Of a DNA stretch of 64,000 nt, positions 43,909 to 53,676 are shown piece after piece. The position numbers and the translations under genes were made by a program. Location of the stretch: contig UQJC01000005.1 in assembly GCA_900541335.1 (NCBI GenBank), positions 1 to 64,000 of the forward strand, in the 5' to 3' direction. Every line of letters starts with the position of its first letter. The first letter of the stretch is position 1. This DNA is from an uncultured Prevotella sp. Lineage in GTDB: Bacteria; Bacteroidota; Bacteroidia; Bacteroidales; Bacteroidaceae. The notes under the pieces were generated by a model. It saw only the letters and a program-made list of their open reading frames with translations, was not told where the DNA came from and made no database searches.

Positions 43909-45159
43909 ATGCCCGATACTCGTTTTTCCATACTCAAGGCACTGGCCATTTTGCTGGTAGTGCTGTCGCATGCCGGCATCAGTGGCTGGCTCTCTGGGGT
44001 AGTCTACAGCTTCCACGTACCTGTATTCTTCCTTTGTGCGGGGTACTTCTTCCATACAAAGTATTTAGCCGATGAACGCACCTATGTAGTCCATCGTGTA
44101 CGGGGCATCTATTTTCCCTTCCTTCGGTGGAGTATTCTTTTCCTGTTGTTACATAATCTGTTCTTCTCTCTGGGCATCCTCAGCGAAACGTACGGGAATG
44201 CCGCCGGAGGTGTGACCCATCCCTATACGTGGCACCAGGCCATGCAACACCTTTGGAGCATCGTCTTCAATATGTCGGGTTATGACCCTTTCTTGGGTGG
44301 AGCCTTCTGGTTCTTCCGTGCTTACCTGTTGGCAAGTTTCGGATTCCTGCTGCTCTTTAAGTTGCTTCGGTTTACCCGTCGCTTTGACAACAATATACAG
44401 GCTGGTTGGGGCATCTTTGGAGTGGCGATGGGCTTGATTACTTGGAAAATAACCGAAGGACTCACCCTGACAGGTGTGGCTCAAGGAGGCTATCGTGAAT
44501 TGATGGGCATCGGGCTGATGGCCTTGGGTTTTCTGATGCGGCAATATGAGGTCTTAACGCGGTTGAACTGGAAGGTAGCTGCAGGGGCCTTGGCTCTTCT
44601 GCTGCTTTCAGCCAGTTTCTTCCCCACCTCGATGGCTTGGAATCCCGACTTTGCCACCTTTATCAGTTTGCCTCTGCCTGCCGTAACCGGTTTCTTGGTA
44701 TTGCTCTATATCGCGCAGTGGTTGAACGGTAAGGAAGGTTGGGTAAAGCGTGGACTTTCTTACATCGGAACGCATACGTTGTATATCTTTGCCTTTCATC
44801 TGTTAGCCTTTAAGGTTGTCAGTGCGCTCAAAGTAGCTTGGTACGATTTACCTTGGGAGGCTGTGGGAGGCCATCCAGTCGTCAACCAGCCTGCCAATAA
44901 TGTGCTGTGGGTATTGCTTTACTTGCTCGTAGGCGTATCGCTTCCGTTGTTGGGACAGCGAGTCTATGCTTACGTAGCCGCCCGTGTGACGCTGACACAA
45001 CAGGAAGTGGTAGACTATTTGGTCATCGGTTTCAAAGTCTTGGGCAAATTTTGTTTCCTTCTGTGCCTGATTCTGATTCGTTTGCTCAAGCGGACGTATC
45101 AATCGGTGGTTCGCGGTATGAAGGAAATTATCGCGGCCTCCAACCCGAAGGATGAATAA
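43909..45159 (+). CDS. Acyltransferase family membrane protein
   Basis: The 416-residue integral membrane protein starts MPDTRFSILKALAILLVVLSHAG, the first helix of the acyltransferase 3 family with the conserved His of the VLSHAG motif. About ten hydrophobic segments follow. Members O-acetylate or otherwise acylate surface polysaccharides, peptidoglycan or lipids using a membrane-crossing acyl donor. The arrangement fits the YcaJ-like/OafA integral domain without an SGNH domain. The C-terminus is basic and cytoplasmic-like. The frame is open to a TTG at 43855, but the ATG at 43909 places the first motif correctly. The substrate is unknown. Confidence 0.82.
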   Translation: MPDTRFSILKALAILLVVLSHAGISGWLSGVVYSFHVPVFFLCAGYFFHTKYLADERTYVVHRVRGIYFPFLRWSILFLLLHNLFFSLGILSETYGNAAGGVTHPYTWHQAMQHLWSIVFNMSGYDPFLGGAFWFFRAYLLASFGFLLLFKLLRFTRRFDNNIQAGWGIFGVAMGLITWKITEGLTLTGVAQGGYRELMGIGLMALGFLMRQYEVLTRLNWKVAAGALALLLLSASFFPTSMAWNPDFATFISLPLPAVTGFLVLLYIAQWLNGKEGWVKRGLSYIGTHTLYIFAFHLLAFKVVSALKVAWYDLPWEAVGGHPVVNQPANNVLWVLLYLLVGVSLPLLGQRVYAYVAARVTLTQQEVVDYLVIGFKVLGKFCFLLCLILIRLLKRTYQSVVRGMKEIIAASNPKDE

Positions 45160-45241
45160 GTAACCGCATACAGGCTCTTAAGAAAGCTTTCGTTCCTCCT
45201 CCTTCGGGTAGAGTGGGGATGGGGTTGTGGAAACTTATTCG

Positions 45242-45249
45242 TACTTTTG
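45242..45249 (+). promoter_or_regulatory. -7 box for the DUF4827 lipoprotein gene
   Basis: TACTTTTG fits TAnnTTTG, 102 bases before the ATG at 45352. No convincing -33 box is at the right distance. Confidence 0.4.
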
Positions 45250-45351
45250 CGGCACTTTAGACTGAACTGACGTCTGCGGTGGCAGAAACATTGCTCACAG
45301 TTCGCAGAAATCAGTCAGGTTATTCGCTTTATCCATTCTATTATCCTTTCA

Positions 45352-46038
45352 ATGAAAAGAAACTTCTTCTTCCTTCTACTGGCACTGGTCAGTGGTATGT
45401 TTTATACTTCGTGTGATGACGGTGAAAGCTATGCAGACAAGCGTGAACGCGAAGACAAGCAAATCAAGTCTTTCCTTAAGACGGGTGCTCAGGTTAAAGA
45501 CAGCGACAGTGGTGACTACCTGCTGAATATTCCGGGCAATATCCGTGTGATTTCTGAGGAAGAGTTTCATCGCAATGACAGTACGACGGATGTGGAAAAG
45601 AATGAGTATGTATTCTTCCGCAGAAAAGGTGTGTACATGCAGATTGTCGATAAGGGAAGTGGTGAGAAAATCGCTAATGGAGAAAGTTTGCGTGTAGTGG
45701 CTCGCTATACGGAGTTCAACATTGCAAGTGATACGATTCAGAGCTCCAACTGCATTACTTCTTATGAAATGATTCCCGACATCATGACCTGTTCGAATAC
45801 AGAAGGTCTCTTTACCGCCAGTTTCTTACAGGGAGCCATGTATAAGACGTACAATTCTGCTGCAGTGCCGGCTGGTTGGTTAGTTCCGTTTACCTATATC
45901 AATCTCGGTCGTTTGGATTCGCCTACGGCGACTTTGGCACATGTTCGCCTAATCGTTCCTGCTTCTCAAGGACAGGCCAGTGCGGCTGCCAATGTGTATC
46001 CTTGTTTCTATGAAATCAAATACCAACGCGGCTTGTAG
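45352..46038 (+). CDS. DUF4827-like lipoprotein
   Basis: The 228-residue protein has a lipoprotein signal: MKRNFFFLLLALVSGMFYTSC with the lipobox Cys at residue 21. It should therefore be anchored in the envelope. The mature part begins with an acidic, basic-alternating segment DDGESYADKREREDKQIK and continues as a beta-rich domain containing NEYVFFRRKGVYMQIVDKG and an ANGESLRVVARYTEFN block. The block recalls the FKBP-like fold, although no catalytic isomerase residues are assured. From memory this matches DUF4827 of Bacteroidales, which has no established function. It is transcribed alone and ends before a strong terminator shared with the convergent TonB-receptor gene. Confidence 0.7.
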   Translation: MKRNFFFLLLALVSGMFYTSCDDGESYADKREREDKQIKSFLKTGAQVKDSDSGDYLLNIPGNIRVISEEEFHRNDSTTDVEKNEYVFFRRKGVYMQIVDKGSGEKIANGESLRVVARYTEFNIASDTIQSSNCITSYEMIPDIMTCSNTEGLFTASFLQGAMYKTYNSAAVPAGWLVPFTYINLGRLDSPTATLAHVRLIVPASQGQASAAANVYPCFYEIKYQRGL

Positions 46039-46110
46039 TCGATGGTATTTGCACAGACTTCGTTTTTCAATTAGTACTTGCTGCTACTCGTTGTAGCAGA
46101 TAAATAAATT

Positions 46111-46156
46111 AGCACACCGCCACCCTTACTCGGTAGAGTAGGGGTGGCGGTGTGCT
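46111..46156. terminator. Strong bidirectional hairpin between the DUF4827 and TonB-receptor genes
   Basis: AGCACACCGCCACCC (46111-46125) pairs with the arm 46142-46156, and TACTC/GAGTA extends it inside. On the minus strand a T-rich stretch follows, best suited to ending the TonB-receptor transcript. Confidence 0.85.
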
Positions 46157-46204
46157 ATTGATGGGCTGTTGGTAGATGAGCCGTATCCTAAAGGAGGAGT
46201 TGCG

Positions 46205-48673
46205 TTAGAAATGCCATTTCACATCGATGCCGAAGTGACGGGGCGTATTGTATTGGGCAAAGCGGCGATTCATACTGTCAAATGAGAAGGTCGCATAACG
46301 CGAAGCCGTGAGGTTGCGTGCCCAAGCTTCTACACGGACGTTGCCTGCCAGTTCGACTCCGATGCGGGCGGCAAGATTGGCATAGAAGTCTTGAGAGAAG
46401 GTGTTGGCCTCGTTCCACATGACAGAGCCAGCCCCCCGTACATCAGCACCCACAGAGAATGCGTGAAAGAAGTCGTGTTGCAAGGGCTGACGGAAATCTA
46501 CAGAGGCACTGAAGGTGTGTTCGGGAACATAGGGAACGCGGTTGTCCGTATAGTCAATCGTTTCGCCACCTTGTTGATTGGTGCCCAAATTGTAGTTCGT
46601 AAATACCGCCTGGGTGTAACCATAGGTTGCGGCAAGTTGGAGGCGGTCTGCCAACAGCATGGAACGCAGTGCCACTTCAACTCCACAGCTCCGACTGCGT
46701 CCGGCATTGACCAGGACACGACCCATACCGCTTTCGGCGAAGCGTGCCAATTGCTGGTCGCGGGTCTTCATATAGAAGGTTGAGAAGTCTAATTGCAAGT
46801 CGTTGCCGAGCAGGTTGAGATGAGTTCCCAATTCGTAGCTCCAGGTGTATTCAGGCTTGTATGCCAAGGTTTGAATGGCTGGTTGAGCCGGAGTGTGCTT
46901 GTCGAGGATGGCCGACATTCCCTTGAGAGCGTTTTGTTTGACAGGTTCCGGCAGCGGCAGTCGGTTGATTGTTTCCGTACTGAAGTCTTTGACTCCCAAC
47001 ATCATTTCTCGTTGCAACAGATTTTGACTGAGGTCGGAGTAAGCCTGAATGTTATATCCGCCGGCACGGTATCCTTTGGCTACACTGAAATAGACGTTGC
47101 CTTTGTTTTGAGGTAGTGTGTAGTTGAGTGCCGCTTTGGGTAAGACTTGCCAAGAGTGGTCGTAGAGGTTGCCTTTCAAGGCCGGATTGGCTGCTAAGTC
47201 CGTTTCAATCTGCATCATGGGACCCATGGATAAACCGAAATGGTAGGGGATGGGCGATGCGGTATGAGACTGCAGACGCAATTCGCGGTAATCGTAGTCA
47301 ACTCGCAAGCCTAAGGTTAGCGCGAGACCTTTTACGCCCAAGTCATTGAGGGTGGATTGGTGGAAAAGTGCAGCATTGACCGAAGGCGTTACCAAACGGG
47401 AGTGGAACGGAAGCTGGTTGCCTGTGAATTGGAGCGTTACAGCTGGACGAGAAGGAAGTACGGCTGCCAGTTGACGATTGAGCATCGCAATGCCATCCTG
47501 ATAGAAATCTACGGGGCACTGGGTACGTAAGTATTGGTACATGGCAAATAGTCCCGTTGTCCATTGCCAACGTCCTTTCCCCTTTGGACTCTTGAGGGCG
47601 ATTTCTTCAGATACGGAGTGAAGATACTGTTTCTGCTCTAAGGAGAAAATATCTGCCGCCGTAAAGTCTTGGTCCATGAAGAGACGGTCGTTCAGATGTT
47701 GGTAGGCCGTGATAGAGGAAAGAACGAAGTGAGGTAAACGATGTTCAACGCCCAAACCCGTGTTGAAAAGGTGACGGCGGTAACTGCTCGGACGGTTTTG
47801 CTCCAAGGTTTCCTTAGGGAGAGCCGTAGAGCTATTACCCGCCTGAGTCTGGGTTAGGAAGTAAGGACAGGCATCTTCGTCGCTGTATTCGTAAGAGGCT
47901 GTCCAGTCCAGTTTGACAACATCAGTCGGACGCCAAGACCAGCGCAATTTGCCACCGGCACTTTCGGAACCATCTTGTTTCTTTCCGGTATGAGTGTTGG
48001 TATAAAATCCATTTTCGCCTTCATAGTAGCCGCCTATGCTCAAACCCATACGGTCAGCCGGATGGAGGTAGGTGGTTGCAGCCACTCTTCGGCCAGCAGT
48101 GCGCGATGTCCAACCGATATTGATGTCCGTGCCTTGATGGCTGATAGGGTCAGCGGTAAAGACGCGAATCAGTCCGCCCATCGTATTACGTCCATAAAGC
48201 GTTCCTTGGGGACCACGTAAAACATCGACGCGGTCGATATCAAGAAAACGGAAGTCGTATGCAGACTTATCCATGTAGGGAACATTGTCTACATAAAGTC
48301 CTACAGCCGGAGTGTTGATGCGGGAACCGATGCCTCGGATGTAGCAGGCCGAAGTAATGCGACTGCCATAATCGGGTAAATGGAAGTTGGGAACATACGA
48401 GGTGAGGCCACCCACAGACTGAATGCCGCGTTGACTGAGCTGGGAAGCATCCAAGAGGGAGACACTCAAGGGTTGACGGCGCAACTGGGTAGTTTCTTTA
48501 GGAGAAGCTACGACTACGGCCTCTTCTACGTTGAAACTTTTTAGGGTGTCGGCCGCAGTGGGAGTCAAGGCGGTAAGGATAGAAAATAAAAACATAGGGA
48601 TGAATACTGAGTGATTGCGAAGAGACGAGGAAAGGTTGGTGAAATGGGAGTATTCAAATATAGCATAATCCAC
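46205..48673 (-). CDS. TonB-dependent outer-membrane receptor
   Basis: The 822-residue protein is a plugged beta-barrel that imports a ligand using TonB energy. The plug domain (about 55-170) shows VSLLDASQLSQRGIQSVGGL and VDVLRGPQGTLYGRNTMGG, typical of the PF07715 plug. The barrel follows and ends with Phe (DVKWHF), as outer-membrane proteins do. There is no SusC-type carboxypeptidase-like N-terminal domain and no SusD partner, so it is more like siderophore or cobalamin receptors; the ligand is unknown. The start is uncertain: 48673 gives a long n-region, while an internal ATG at 48595 (MFLFSILTALT) gives a compact signal peptide. A -7 box lies at 48755-48762 and no riboswitch is recognised. 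Confidence 0.87.
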   Translation of the reverse strand: MDYAIFEYSHFTNLSSSLRNHSVFIPMFLFSILTALTPTAADTLKSFNVEEAVVVASPKETTQLRRQPLSVSLLDASQLSQRGIQSVGGLTSYVPNFHLPDYGSRITSACYIRGIGSRINTPAVGLYVDNVPYMDKSAYDFRFLDIDRVDVLRGPQGTLYGRNTMGGLIRVFTADPISHQGTDINIGWTSRTAGRRVAATTYLHPADRMGLSIGGYYEGENGFYTNTHTGKKQDGSESAGGKLRWSWRPTDVVKLDWTASYEYSDEDACPYFLTQTQAGNSSTALPKETLEQNRPSSYRRHLFNTGLGVEHRLPHFVLSSITAYQHLNDRLFMDQDFTAADIFSLEQKQYLHSVSEEIALKSPKGKGRWQWTTGLFAMYQYLRTQCPVDFYQDGIAMLNRQLAAVLPSRPAVTLQFTGNQLPFHSRLVTPSVNAALFHQSTLNDLGVKGLALTLGLRVDYDYRELRLQSHTASPIPYHFGLSMGPMMQIETDLAANPALKGNLYDHSWQVLPKAALNYTLPQNKGNVYFSVAKGYRAGGYNIQAYSDLSQNLLQREMMLGVKDFSTETINRLPLPEPVKQNALKGMSAILDKHTPAQPAIQTLAYKPEYTWSYELGTHLNLLGNDLQLDFSTFYMKTRDQQLARFAESGMGRVLVNAGRSRSCGVEVALRSMLLADRLQLAATYGYTQAVFTNYNLGTNQQGGETIDYTDNRVPYVPEHTFSASVDFRQPLQHDFFHAFSVGADVRGAGSVMWNEANTFSQDFYANLAARIGVELAGNVRVEAWARNLTASRYATFSFDSMNRRFAQYNTPRHFGIDVKWHF

Positions 48674-48754
48674 TCAATGCTATTTTCAATAGTCTCAGGA
48701 CCCAATCGTTCCGATCAATCGTTTCGCTTAGCTTAGCTAATTTGCAAACGGGTG

Positions 48755-48762
48755 CAAAGGTA
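48755..48762 (-). promoter_or_regulatory. -7 box for the TonB-receptor gene
   Basis: On the minus strand 48762-48755 reads TACCTTTG, about 80 bases before the longest start at 48673. The -33 position is only a partial match. Confidence 0.5.
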
Positions 48763-48813
48763 GCTGTTCTGTGAAGGAAGGAAAATCCTTATTTATAGGG
48801 AGAAGAAAAGCAA

Positions 48814-48849
48814 AAAGGATGTATCCCATGGTGTTGGGATACATCCTTT
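48814..48849. terminator. Terminator of the GH95 gene
   Basis: AAAGGATGTATCCC (48814-48827) pairs with GGGATACATCCTTT (48836-48849), and on the minus strand it is followed by TTTGCTTTTC. It lies 28 bases beyond the GH95 stop. Confidence 0.88.
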
Positions 48850-48876
48850 ACTTTATTTGAACAGAGGTTGTCTGGA

Positions 48877-51800
48877 TTAGAGCACAGCCACTCTCTTCGT
48901 AGTTACCTTGTTGTCAGCATCCGTTACTTCGATAACGAGTACATGATCAGCTGCCGTGTTTACGCGAAAAGAAGCCTTGTTTGAAGTTTTAACGAGGCGA
49001 CCTTGAAGGTCGTATACGTTGACCTTCTTCACATCTTTACCCGTAACCTTCACGAGGTTATCCTTGAGGCTGATTTCGAGCTGGGCCTTTTGAGCCTGCT
49101 GAATGCCAGTGGGCTTGTAGCTTCCGTCAAAATCGAAAATGTAAACGCTACCAGCTTCACCCTCAAGGGTTGCAACGCCCTTATTGTCAACAGCAAGCGT
49201 TACCTTCTTGTCATTAACGTAAACCGTAGCATCCTTGAGGTGCTTGTAGAGTACGGGAATTGCCTGACCCTTGTTGTTGGTGATCACCACACGCGTAGCC
49301 TTGCCTGCCTTCCAGTCAATGTCAACGGTGAAGTCCTTAACAGCCTTCAAGCCCTTCATGTGACCATCCTTCCAAGCAGTGGGAAGAGCGGGGAGGATGC
49401 GGATGGTGTCGGCATTGCTCTGCATAATCATTTCGGCGATACCGGCACAAGCACCGAAGTTACCGTCAATCTGGAAGGGAGCGTGAGAGTCGAAGAGGTT
49501 GTAGAATACACCTGCGCCACCGTTGGCATGACGAAGTGCATTGTTCAAGATAGTGCGAGCGTGGTCGCCATCAAGTGCGCGAGCCCAAAGGTTAATCTTC
49601 CAGCCCATAGACCATCCTGTAGCACCGTCACCGCGGAGCAACATGGAGTTGACAGCAGCATCGAAGAGTCCGGTACCCGGATGTACCTGTGAGAAGGGAT
49701 AGAGGCACATGAGGTGAGACATGTGGCGGTGGTGCTTATCGCCCGTAGCCGTATAGGGGCTATATTTCCATTCACGGAGAATGGGGTTACCCTTAGTGAG
49801 GTTGTTGTGCTTGTCACCCCACTGGCCATCGTACATTTCAATGTGCAGACCCTTATCGAGCTTCGTAAAGCGATCTTTCAATTTGTTCAAGTCTTCGTCA
49901 GAGATCTTGGCTACATCCTGACCGATTACTTCGATTGCTTTCAGCGTGTTGTCGAAGAGGTCGTAAACGAGTTGTTGAGCGTGAGCAACACCGTTTTCGC
50001 TACCGGGACCGTGTTCGGGTGACCATTCCTTGGGTGCTTCGTAAGTGCCGTCCTGAGCCAGGATGAGGCGATCGAGCCAGAAGTAAGTAGCTGAGAGCAT
50101 AGCGGGGAATACCTTCTTCAAGTATTCCTTGTCAAGCGTATAGCGATAGTGCTGCCAGAGGTGCGTGCAGTACCAAGCGTTGGCAATGACATAGTTTGAG
50201 GCAAACTTAGAACCGCCACCGAAGATGTTGTTCTCCGTGAAGCAGGTCCAACCGCGGTTCTGACCAGACATTTGAGCGTACTTCTTCCACTCATTGTGGT
50301 TTTCAGCCATGTTCCAAATGTAGTTGATGAAAGGCAAGTGCATTTCGCTGAGGTTGGTCGGTTCAGCGGGCCAGTAGTTCATCTGTACATTGATGTTGGC
50401 GTGAATATCCGCATTCCATGCAGGATTGGTAATGTTGCTCCAGATACCCTGAAGGTTAGCGGGGAGGTCTACACCGCGAGAAGAAGAAATCTCGAGGTAA
50501 CGGCCGTATGCGAAGTAAAGCTTTTCGAGCATCAGGGCATCAGCACCCTTACCACCGTTGTAAGCATCGATGAGCTTATTCGTAGGCAACTGGTTCTTTG
50601 TACCAGCAAGTTGGAAGTCCACACGATTGAAGAACTTCTGGAAGTCCTTTACGTGTGCATCATAGAGTGCGTTCCAAGAAAGTTTGGCGGCATCGTTTAC
50701 ACGAGCTTGAATCGTAGTAGCCAATTGAGCCGTATGCTTGATGTAAGAAGCTTCGTAAGCATCGAAGTCCGTACCACCAGCAAGGATAACGAGTACTTCG
50801 TCTGCATCCTTCACTTCGATACCTTCGGCAGTTTGCTTCATCGTACCTCCCATAGGAACAACTTTGAAGCGTGCATTGTAGCTGACCGTTTCAAGTTTGC
50901 CGCTGAAGACACCACCATCAGCTTCGTAAGTTGTAGCAGCGACTACACCGGGCTTACCGCTTGCGAGTGAGAAGCGGAGGTTGATCTTGCCAGCTTCAGA
51001 TGCCGTATAACGAGCGGCTACTACGCGAGCAGGGTTGGAGGCAATGTATTCGCGGGTATAAGTTACTCCATTCTTGTCTTGGAAGCTCACTTTGCCCGTA
51101 GCGTTTGAAAGATCCAGCTGACGGTAGTAGTTGGTTACACCACCCTTTGAAGAGTAATCGATATCGCTACCGATGTATTCTGCATAGAGTGAACCGAAGT
51201 TTTCATATTTACCATAGCCTGAACCACCTCCAGAGAGATCTGTGCTGCGACCACTCCAGAGTGTCTTTTCATTAAACTGAATTTCGTCCTTCTTGATACC
51301 ACCGAAAAGGCTGGCACCAAACTGACCATCACCGATAGGAAGAGCGTATTCCATCCAGTTAGAGTATCCCTGGCCACCGGCATAGAGGCGAGCCGTCGTA
51401 GCAGGCTCCGTATACCAAAGGGTGAGGTCGTTAGCTGGAACGTAGCCTTCGATACCCGTAGATTTGCAGTCAGCATATTCCATCTTGTCGGGATCCACGA
51501 AGGTAAGCACGTTGTTGCCATCGTTAGCTTGCCAGAAGCCGATGGTATTGTTATTGTTGTCGCCCCCCCACTTATTCCAGTGGTTGTTGCCACTCTTGCC
51601 AATGGCTACAATTTCAAAACCGCTGCCATATTGTCCGTTGGTTGATTCCACGAGCTGGAAGCCGTTGGGATCTTTCGTTTTACTAGAACGGATGGGGTTG
51701 CTGTTGAGGCCACCTACTTCCGGAGTAATCGGTTCGTTGCTGACAATTGCATATACGCCAGTCTTATTTACCAATTGGAAGTTGTCTTTCGTACCGACTA

Positions 51801-52437
51801 GTTTCCACATTTGAGCATCGGCAGGGTCAGCAGCGTAGATACGGATGCAATTGTCCGTGCCGTTGGTGCTAAGACTTGCGCAACCTTTGTTGCAGAGGAA
51901 GCGTACAAAGTAATACTTCTCCTTCGTGCCATCCTCAGTAGAGAATTCAGGCCAAATCGTTGTCTTTATATTAAAGAACAATTGGTTGTTGATGTCTCCA
52001 GTTCCCCATTCACCGAGTTCCTTGTCATTACCGGCACCGCCCCATTGGTTCATACCATTGTTGGCATTAGCTACACGGTGAATTTCCCAATAGCCTTCAG
52101 CAGAGCCTTTGACCATTTTCAGTTCTGCGGCTTGGTCTTTGTTACCAGTAACAAATCTGTCTTTAAATCCGACCCAGTTGCCAGCCTTACTCTTCATCTT
52201 GTAAGATTCGCTGGTACCAATGAATTGGAATTGTTCGTTTGTTGCTGGATTACCAGCCTTGGTCTTCATCTTCTGTCCCGCACCTTTGTCGGACAAGAAG
52301 ATGTTGTCGCCGCCTGCCTTAAACTGTACGGTGTACCACACGGGGTTTTCTTCCGTAGAGAATTCAGGCAAGGTACTTTGCGCTTTTGCCATCATGATAG
52401 CAAAGAGTGCAAAGAAGAAAAGGGTAATTCTTTTCAT
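48877..52437 (-). CDS. Secreted GH95 family glycosidase (alpha-L-fucosidase/galactosidase type) with duplicated N-terminal modules
   Basis: The 1186-residue protein has a signal peptide (residues 1-20, ending AKAQ). Two similar N-terminal modules follow, at about 24-160 and 162-317. Both start with PEFSTE and end with a WGG-x2-N..LGxW..NNxLxF-like pattern. The GH95 region starts near 338 with LPIGDGQFGASLFGG and LWSG. Active-site residues are present: Asn681 and Asn683 in NINVQMNYWP, Glu808 (or 804) in EWSPEHGP, and QIDGNFG with the catalytic Asp. The C-terminal stretch VNVYDLQGRLVKTSNKASF is a sorting-tail-like segment of secreted Bacteroidetes proteins. The enzyme likely removes alpha-1,2-linked fucose or galactose from host glycans outside the cell. 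It forms no PUL with SusC/D here. Confidence 0.9.
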   Translation of the reverse strand: MKRITLFFFALFAIMMAKAQSTLPEFSTEENPVWYTVQFKAGGDNIFLSDKGAGQKMKTKAGNPATNEQFQFIGTSESYKMKSKAGNWVGFKDRFVTGNKDQAAELKMVKGSAEGYWEIHRVANANNGMNQWGGAGNDKELGEWGTGDINNQLFFNIKTTIWPEFSTEDGTKEKYYFVRFLCNKGCASLSTNGTDNCIRIYAADPADAQMWKLVGTKDNFQLVNKTGVYAIVSNEPITPEVGGLNSNPIRSSKTKDPNGFQLVESTNGQYGSGFEIVAIGKSGNNHWNKWGGDNNNNTIGFWQANDGNNVLTFVDPDKMEYADCKSTGIEGYVPANDLTLWYTEPATTARLYAGGQGYSNWMEYALPIGDGQFGASLFGGIKKDEIQFNEKTLWSGRSTDLSGGGSGYGKYENFGSLYAEYIGSDIDYSSKGGVTNYYRQLDLSNATGKVSFQDKNGVTYTREYIASNPARVVAARYTASEAGKINLRFSLASGKPGVVAATTYEADGGVFSGKLETVSYNARFKVVPMGGTMKQTAEGIEVKDADEVLVILAGGTDFDAYEASYIKHTAQLATTIQARVNDAAKLSWNALYDAHVKDFQKFFNRVDFQLAGTKNQLPTNKLIDAYNGGKGADALMLEKLYFAYGRYLEISSSRGVDLPANLQGIWSNITNPAWNADIHANINVQMNYWPAEPTNLSEMHLPFINYIWNMAENHNEWKKYAQMSGQNRGWTCFTENNIFGGGSKFASNYVIANAWYCTHLWQHYRYTLDKEYLKKVFPAMLSATYFWLDRLILAQDGTYEAPKEWSPEHGPGSENGVAHAQQLVYDLFDNTLKAIEVIGQDVAKISDEDLNKLKDRFTKLDKGLHIEMYDGQWGDKHNNLTKGNPILREWKYSPYTATGDKHHRHMSHLMCLYPFSQVHPGTGLFDAAVNSMLLRGDGATGWSMGWKINLWARALDGDHARTILNNALRHANGGAGVFYNLFDSHAPFQIDGNFGACAGIAEMIMQSNADTIRILPALPTAWKDGHMKGLKAVKDFTVDIDWKAGKATRVVITNNKGQAIPVLYKHLKDATVYVNDKKVTLAVDNKGVATLEGEAGSVYIFDFDGSYKPTGIQQAQKAQLEISLKDNLVKVTGKDVKKVNVYDLQGRLVKTSNKASFRVNTAADHVLVIEVTDADNKVTTKRVAVL

Positions 52438-52593
52438 TGCTTGTTGATTTTTTATGTTAGTAATTGATTTGTATGTTCTTCGTAGAATGGGAGCAAAAAT
52501 ACGTAATTTCTTGTATATCTAATCTTTCTATTTCCATTATTACCAAACCTGTTACAGAACTCAGGCATTATAGGGGAGTCGGGTTGCAAAAAA

Positions 52594-52641
52594 GGAAGAA
52601 AACGGACGCCTCTATCGAAATAGAGACGTCCGCTTTCTTCC
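52594..52641. terminator. Hairpin terminator after folD
   Basis: GGAAGAAAACGGACGCCTCT (from 52594, arm to 52615) pairs with 52620-52641 around a CGAA tetraloop. It lies 37 bases beyond the folD stop. Confidence 0.8.
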
Positions 52642-52677
52642 TATCAGAAGGTAGGAAAGTTGCTTTCCAATCCATTA

Positions 52678-53562
52678 TCAAAGGTCGGGATAATATGTTT
52701 TCTTGCCTGCTTCGAGGGTGTTGAGCATTAACATACAGATGGTCATCGGGCCAACTCCACCAGGTACGGGAGTAATGTAAGAACAGTGTGGGGCTACTGT
52801 CTCAAAGTCTACGTCGCCTTGCAGACGAAAGCCTTTGGGACGAGTGGAGTCGGGTACACGGGTTGTGCCGACATCGATAACTACAGCACCGGGCTTAACC
52901 ATATCCGCTGTGACAAAGCCTGGTTGGCCTATGGCTGCAATGAGAATATCAGCCTCTTGACATTCCTTGACTAAGTTGCGGCTATGACTGTGACAGACCG
53001 TCACTGTCGCATCGCCGTATTGCTTTTGTACCATGAGTTGTGCCATGGGCTTTCCGACGATGTTGGAACGTCCTAAAATAACACATTTGCGTCCAGAGGT
53101 TTCGATGTGGTAACGTCGAAGTAACTCCATAATACCTTTGGGAGTAGCTGAAAGGAAGCAGGGCAGACCAATTGCCATACGCCCGACATTGATGGGATGG
53201 AATCCGTCAACATCTTTGCGGTAGTCAATGGCTTCAATTATTTTCTGTTCGTTGATGTGTCGAGGGAGGGGGAGCTGTACGATGAATCCGTCAATATCAG
53301 TGTCTTTATTGAGTTGGTCTACGCAGTTCAAGAGTTCCTCTTCGGTGACATTCTCTTCGAAGCGGACGAGGGTCGATTGAAAACCGCAAGCTTCGCAAGC
53401 CAGAACCTTGTTGTGTACGTAGGTTTCGCTACCGCCATCATGTCCAACGAGCACGGCTGCCAGATGCGGACGTTTACCACCATGGGCCACGATCTGCTTT
53501 ACTTCTTCTGCTATTTCTTGTTTGATTAAGGCGGCTGTTGCCTTTCCATTGATCAGTTGCAT
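52678..53562 (-). CDS. folD: Bifunctional methylenetetrahydrofolate dehydrogenase/cyclohydrolase
   Basis: FolD interconverts 5,10-methylene-, 5,10-methenyl- and 10-formyl-tetrahydrofolate in the cytoplasm, supplying one-carbon units for purine and formyl-Met synthesis. The 294-residue protein has [13 protein letters not shown] near 50 with the catalytic Tyr-x3-Lys, the [10 protein letters not shown] motif near 98, a [18 protein letters not shown]-binding stretch at about 165, and [14 protein letters not shown] at the end. All are diagnostic. Length is normal. It begins with the ATG at 53562 and lies 115 bases beyond the ffh stop, separated from it by a hairpin, so cotranscription is not certain. 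Confidence 0.97.
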   Translation of the reverse strand: MQLINGKATAALIKQEIAEEVKQIVAHGGKRPHLAAVLVGHDGGSETYVHNKVLACEACGFQSTLVRFEENVTEEELLNCVDQLNKDTDIDGFIVQLPLPRHINEQKIIEAIDYRKDVDGFHPINVGRMAIGLPCFLSATPKGIMELLRRYHIETSGRKCVILGRSNIVGKPMAQLMVQKQYGDATVTVCHSHSRNLVKECQEADILIAAIGQPGFVTADMVKPGAVVIDVGTTRVPDSTRPKGFRLQGDVDFETVAPHCSYITPVPGGVGPMTICMLMLNTLEAGKKTYYPDL

Positions 53563-53627
53563 GGGGCTATGAGGTTGAAAAGTTACTTTTGGTAGAGGAT
53601 AAAATAGGATTATCCCTTACGAACTAC

Positions 53628-53666
53628 AAACCCAGGATGCTGCCCGTTAAGCAGTATCCTGGGTTT
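53628..53666. terminator. Hairpin terminator after ffh
   Basis: AAACCCAGGATGCTGC (53628-53643) pairs with the arm 53651-53666, with one mismatch near the loop. It starts 11 bases beyond the ffh stop. Confidence 0.8.
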
Positions 53667-53676
53667 GATGATGTTC

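Noticed and set aside
48596..48750. Cobalamin riboswitch before the TonB receptor
   Set aside because: The leader is short and lacks a B12-box-like sequence.
46205..52437. Polysaccharide utilisation locus
   Set aside because: The TonB receptor has no SusC-type N-terminal domain, there is no SusD-like gene, and the receptor and GH95 gene are separated by a terminator and a separate promoter.
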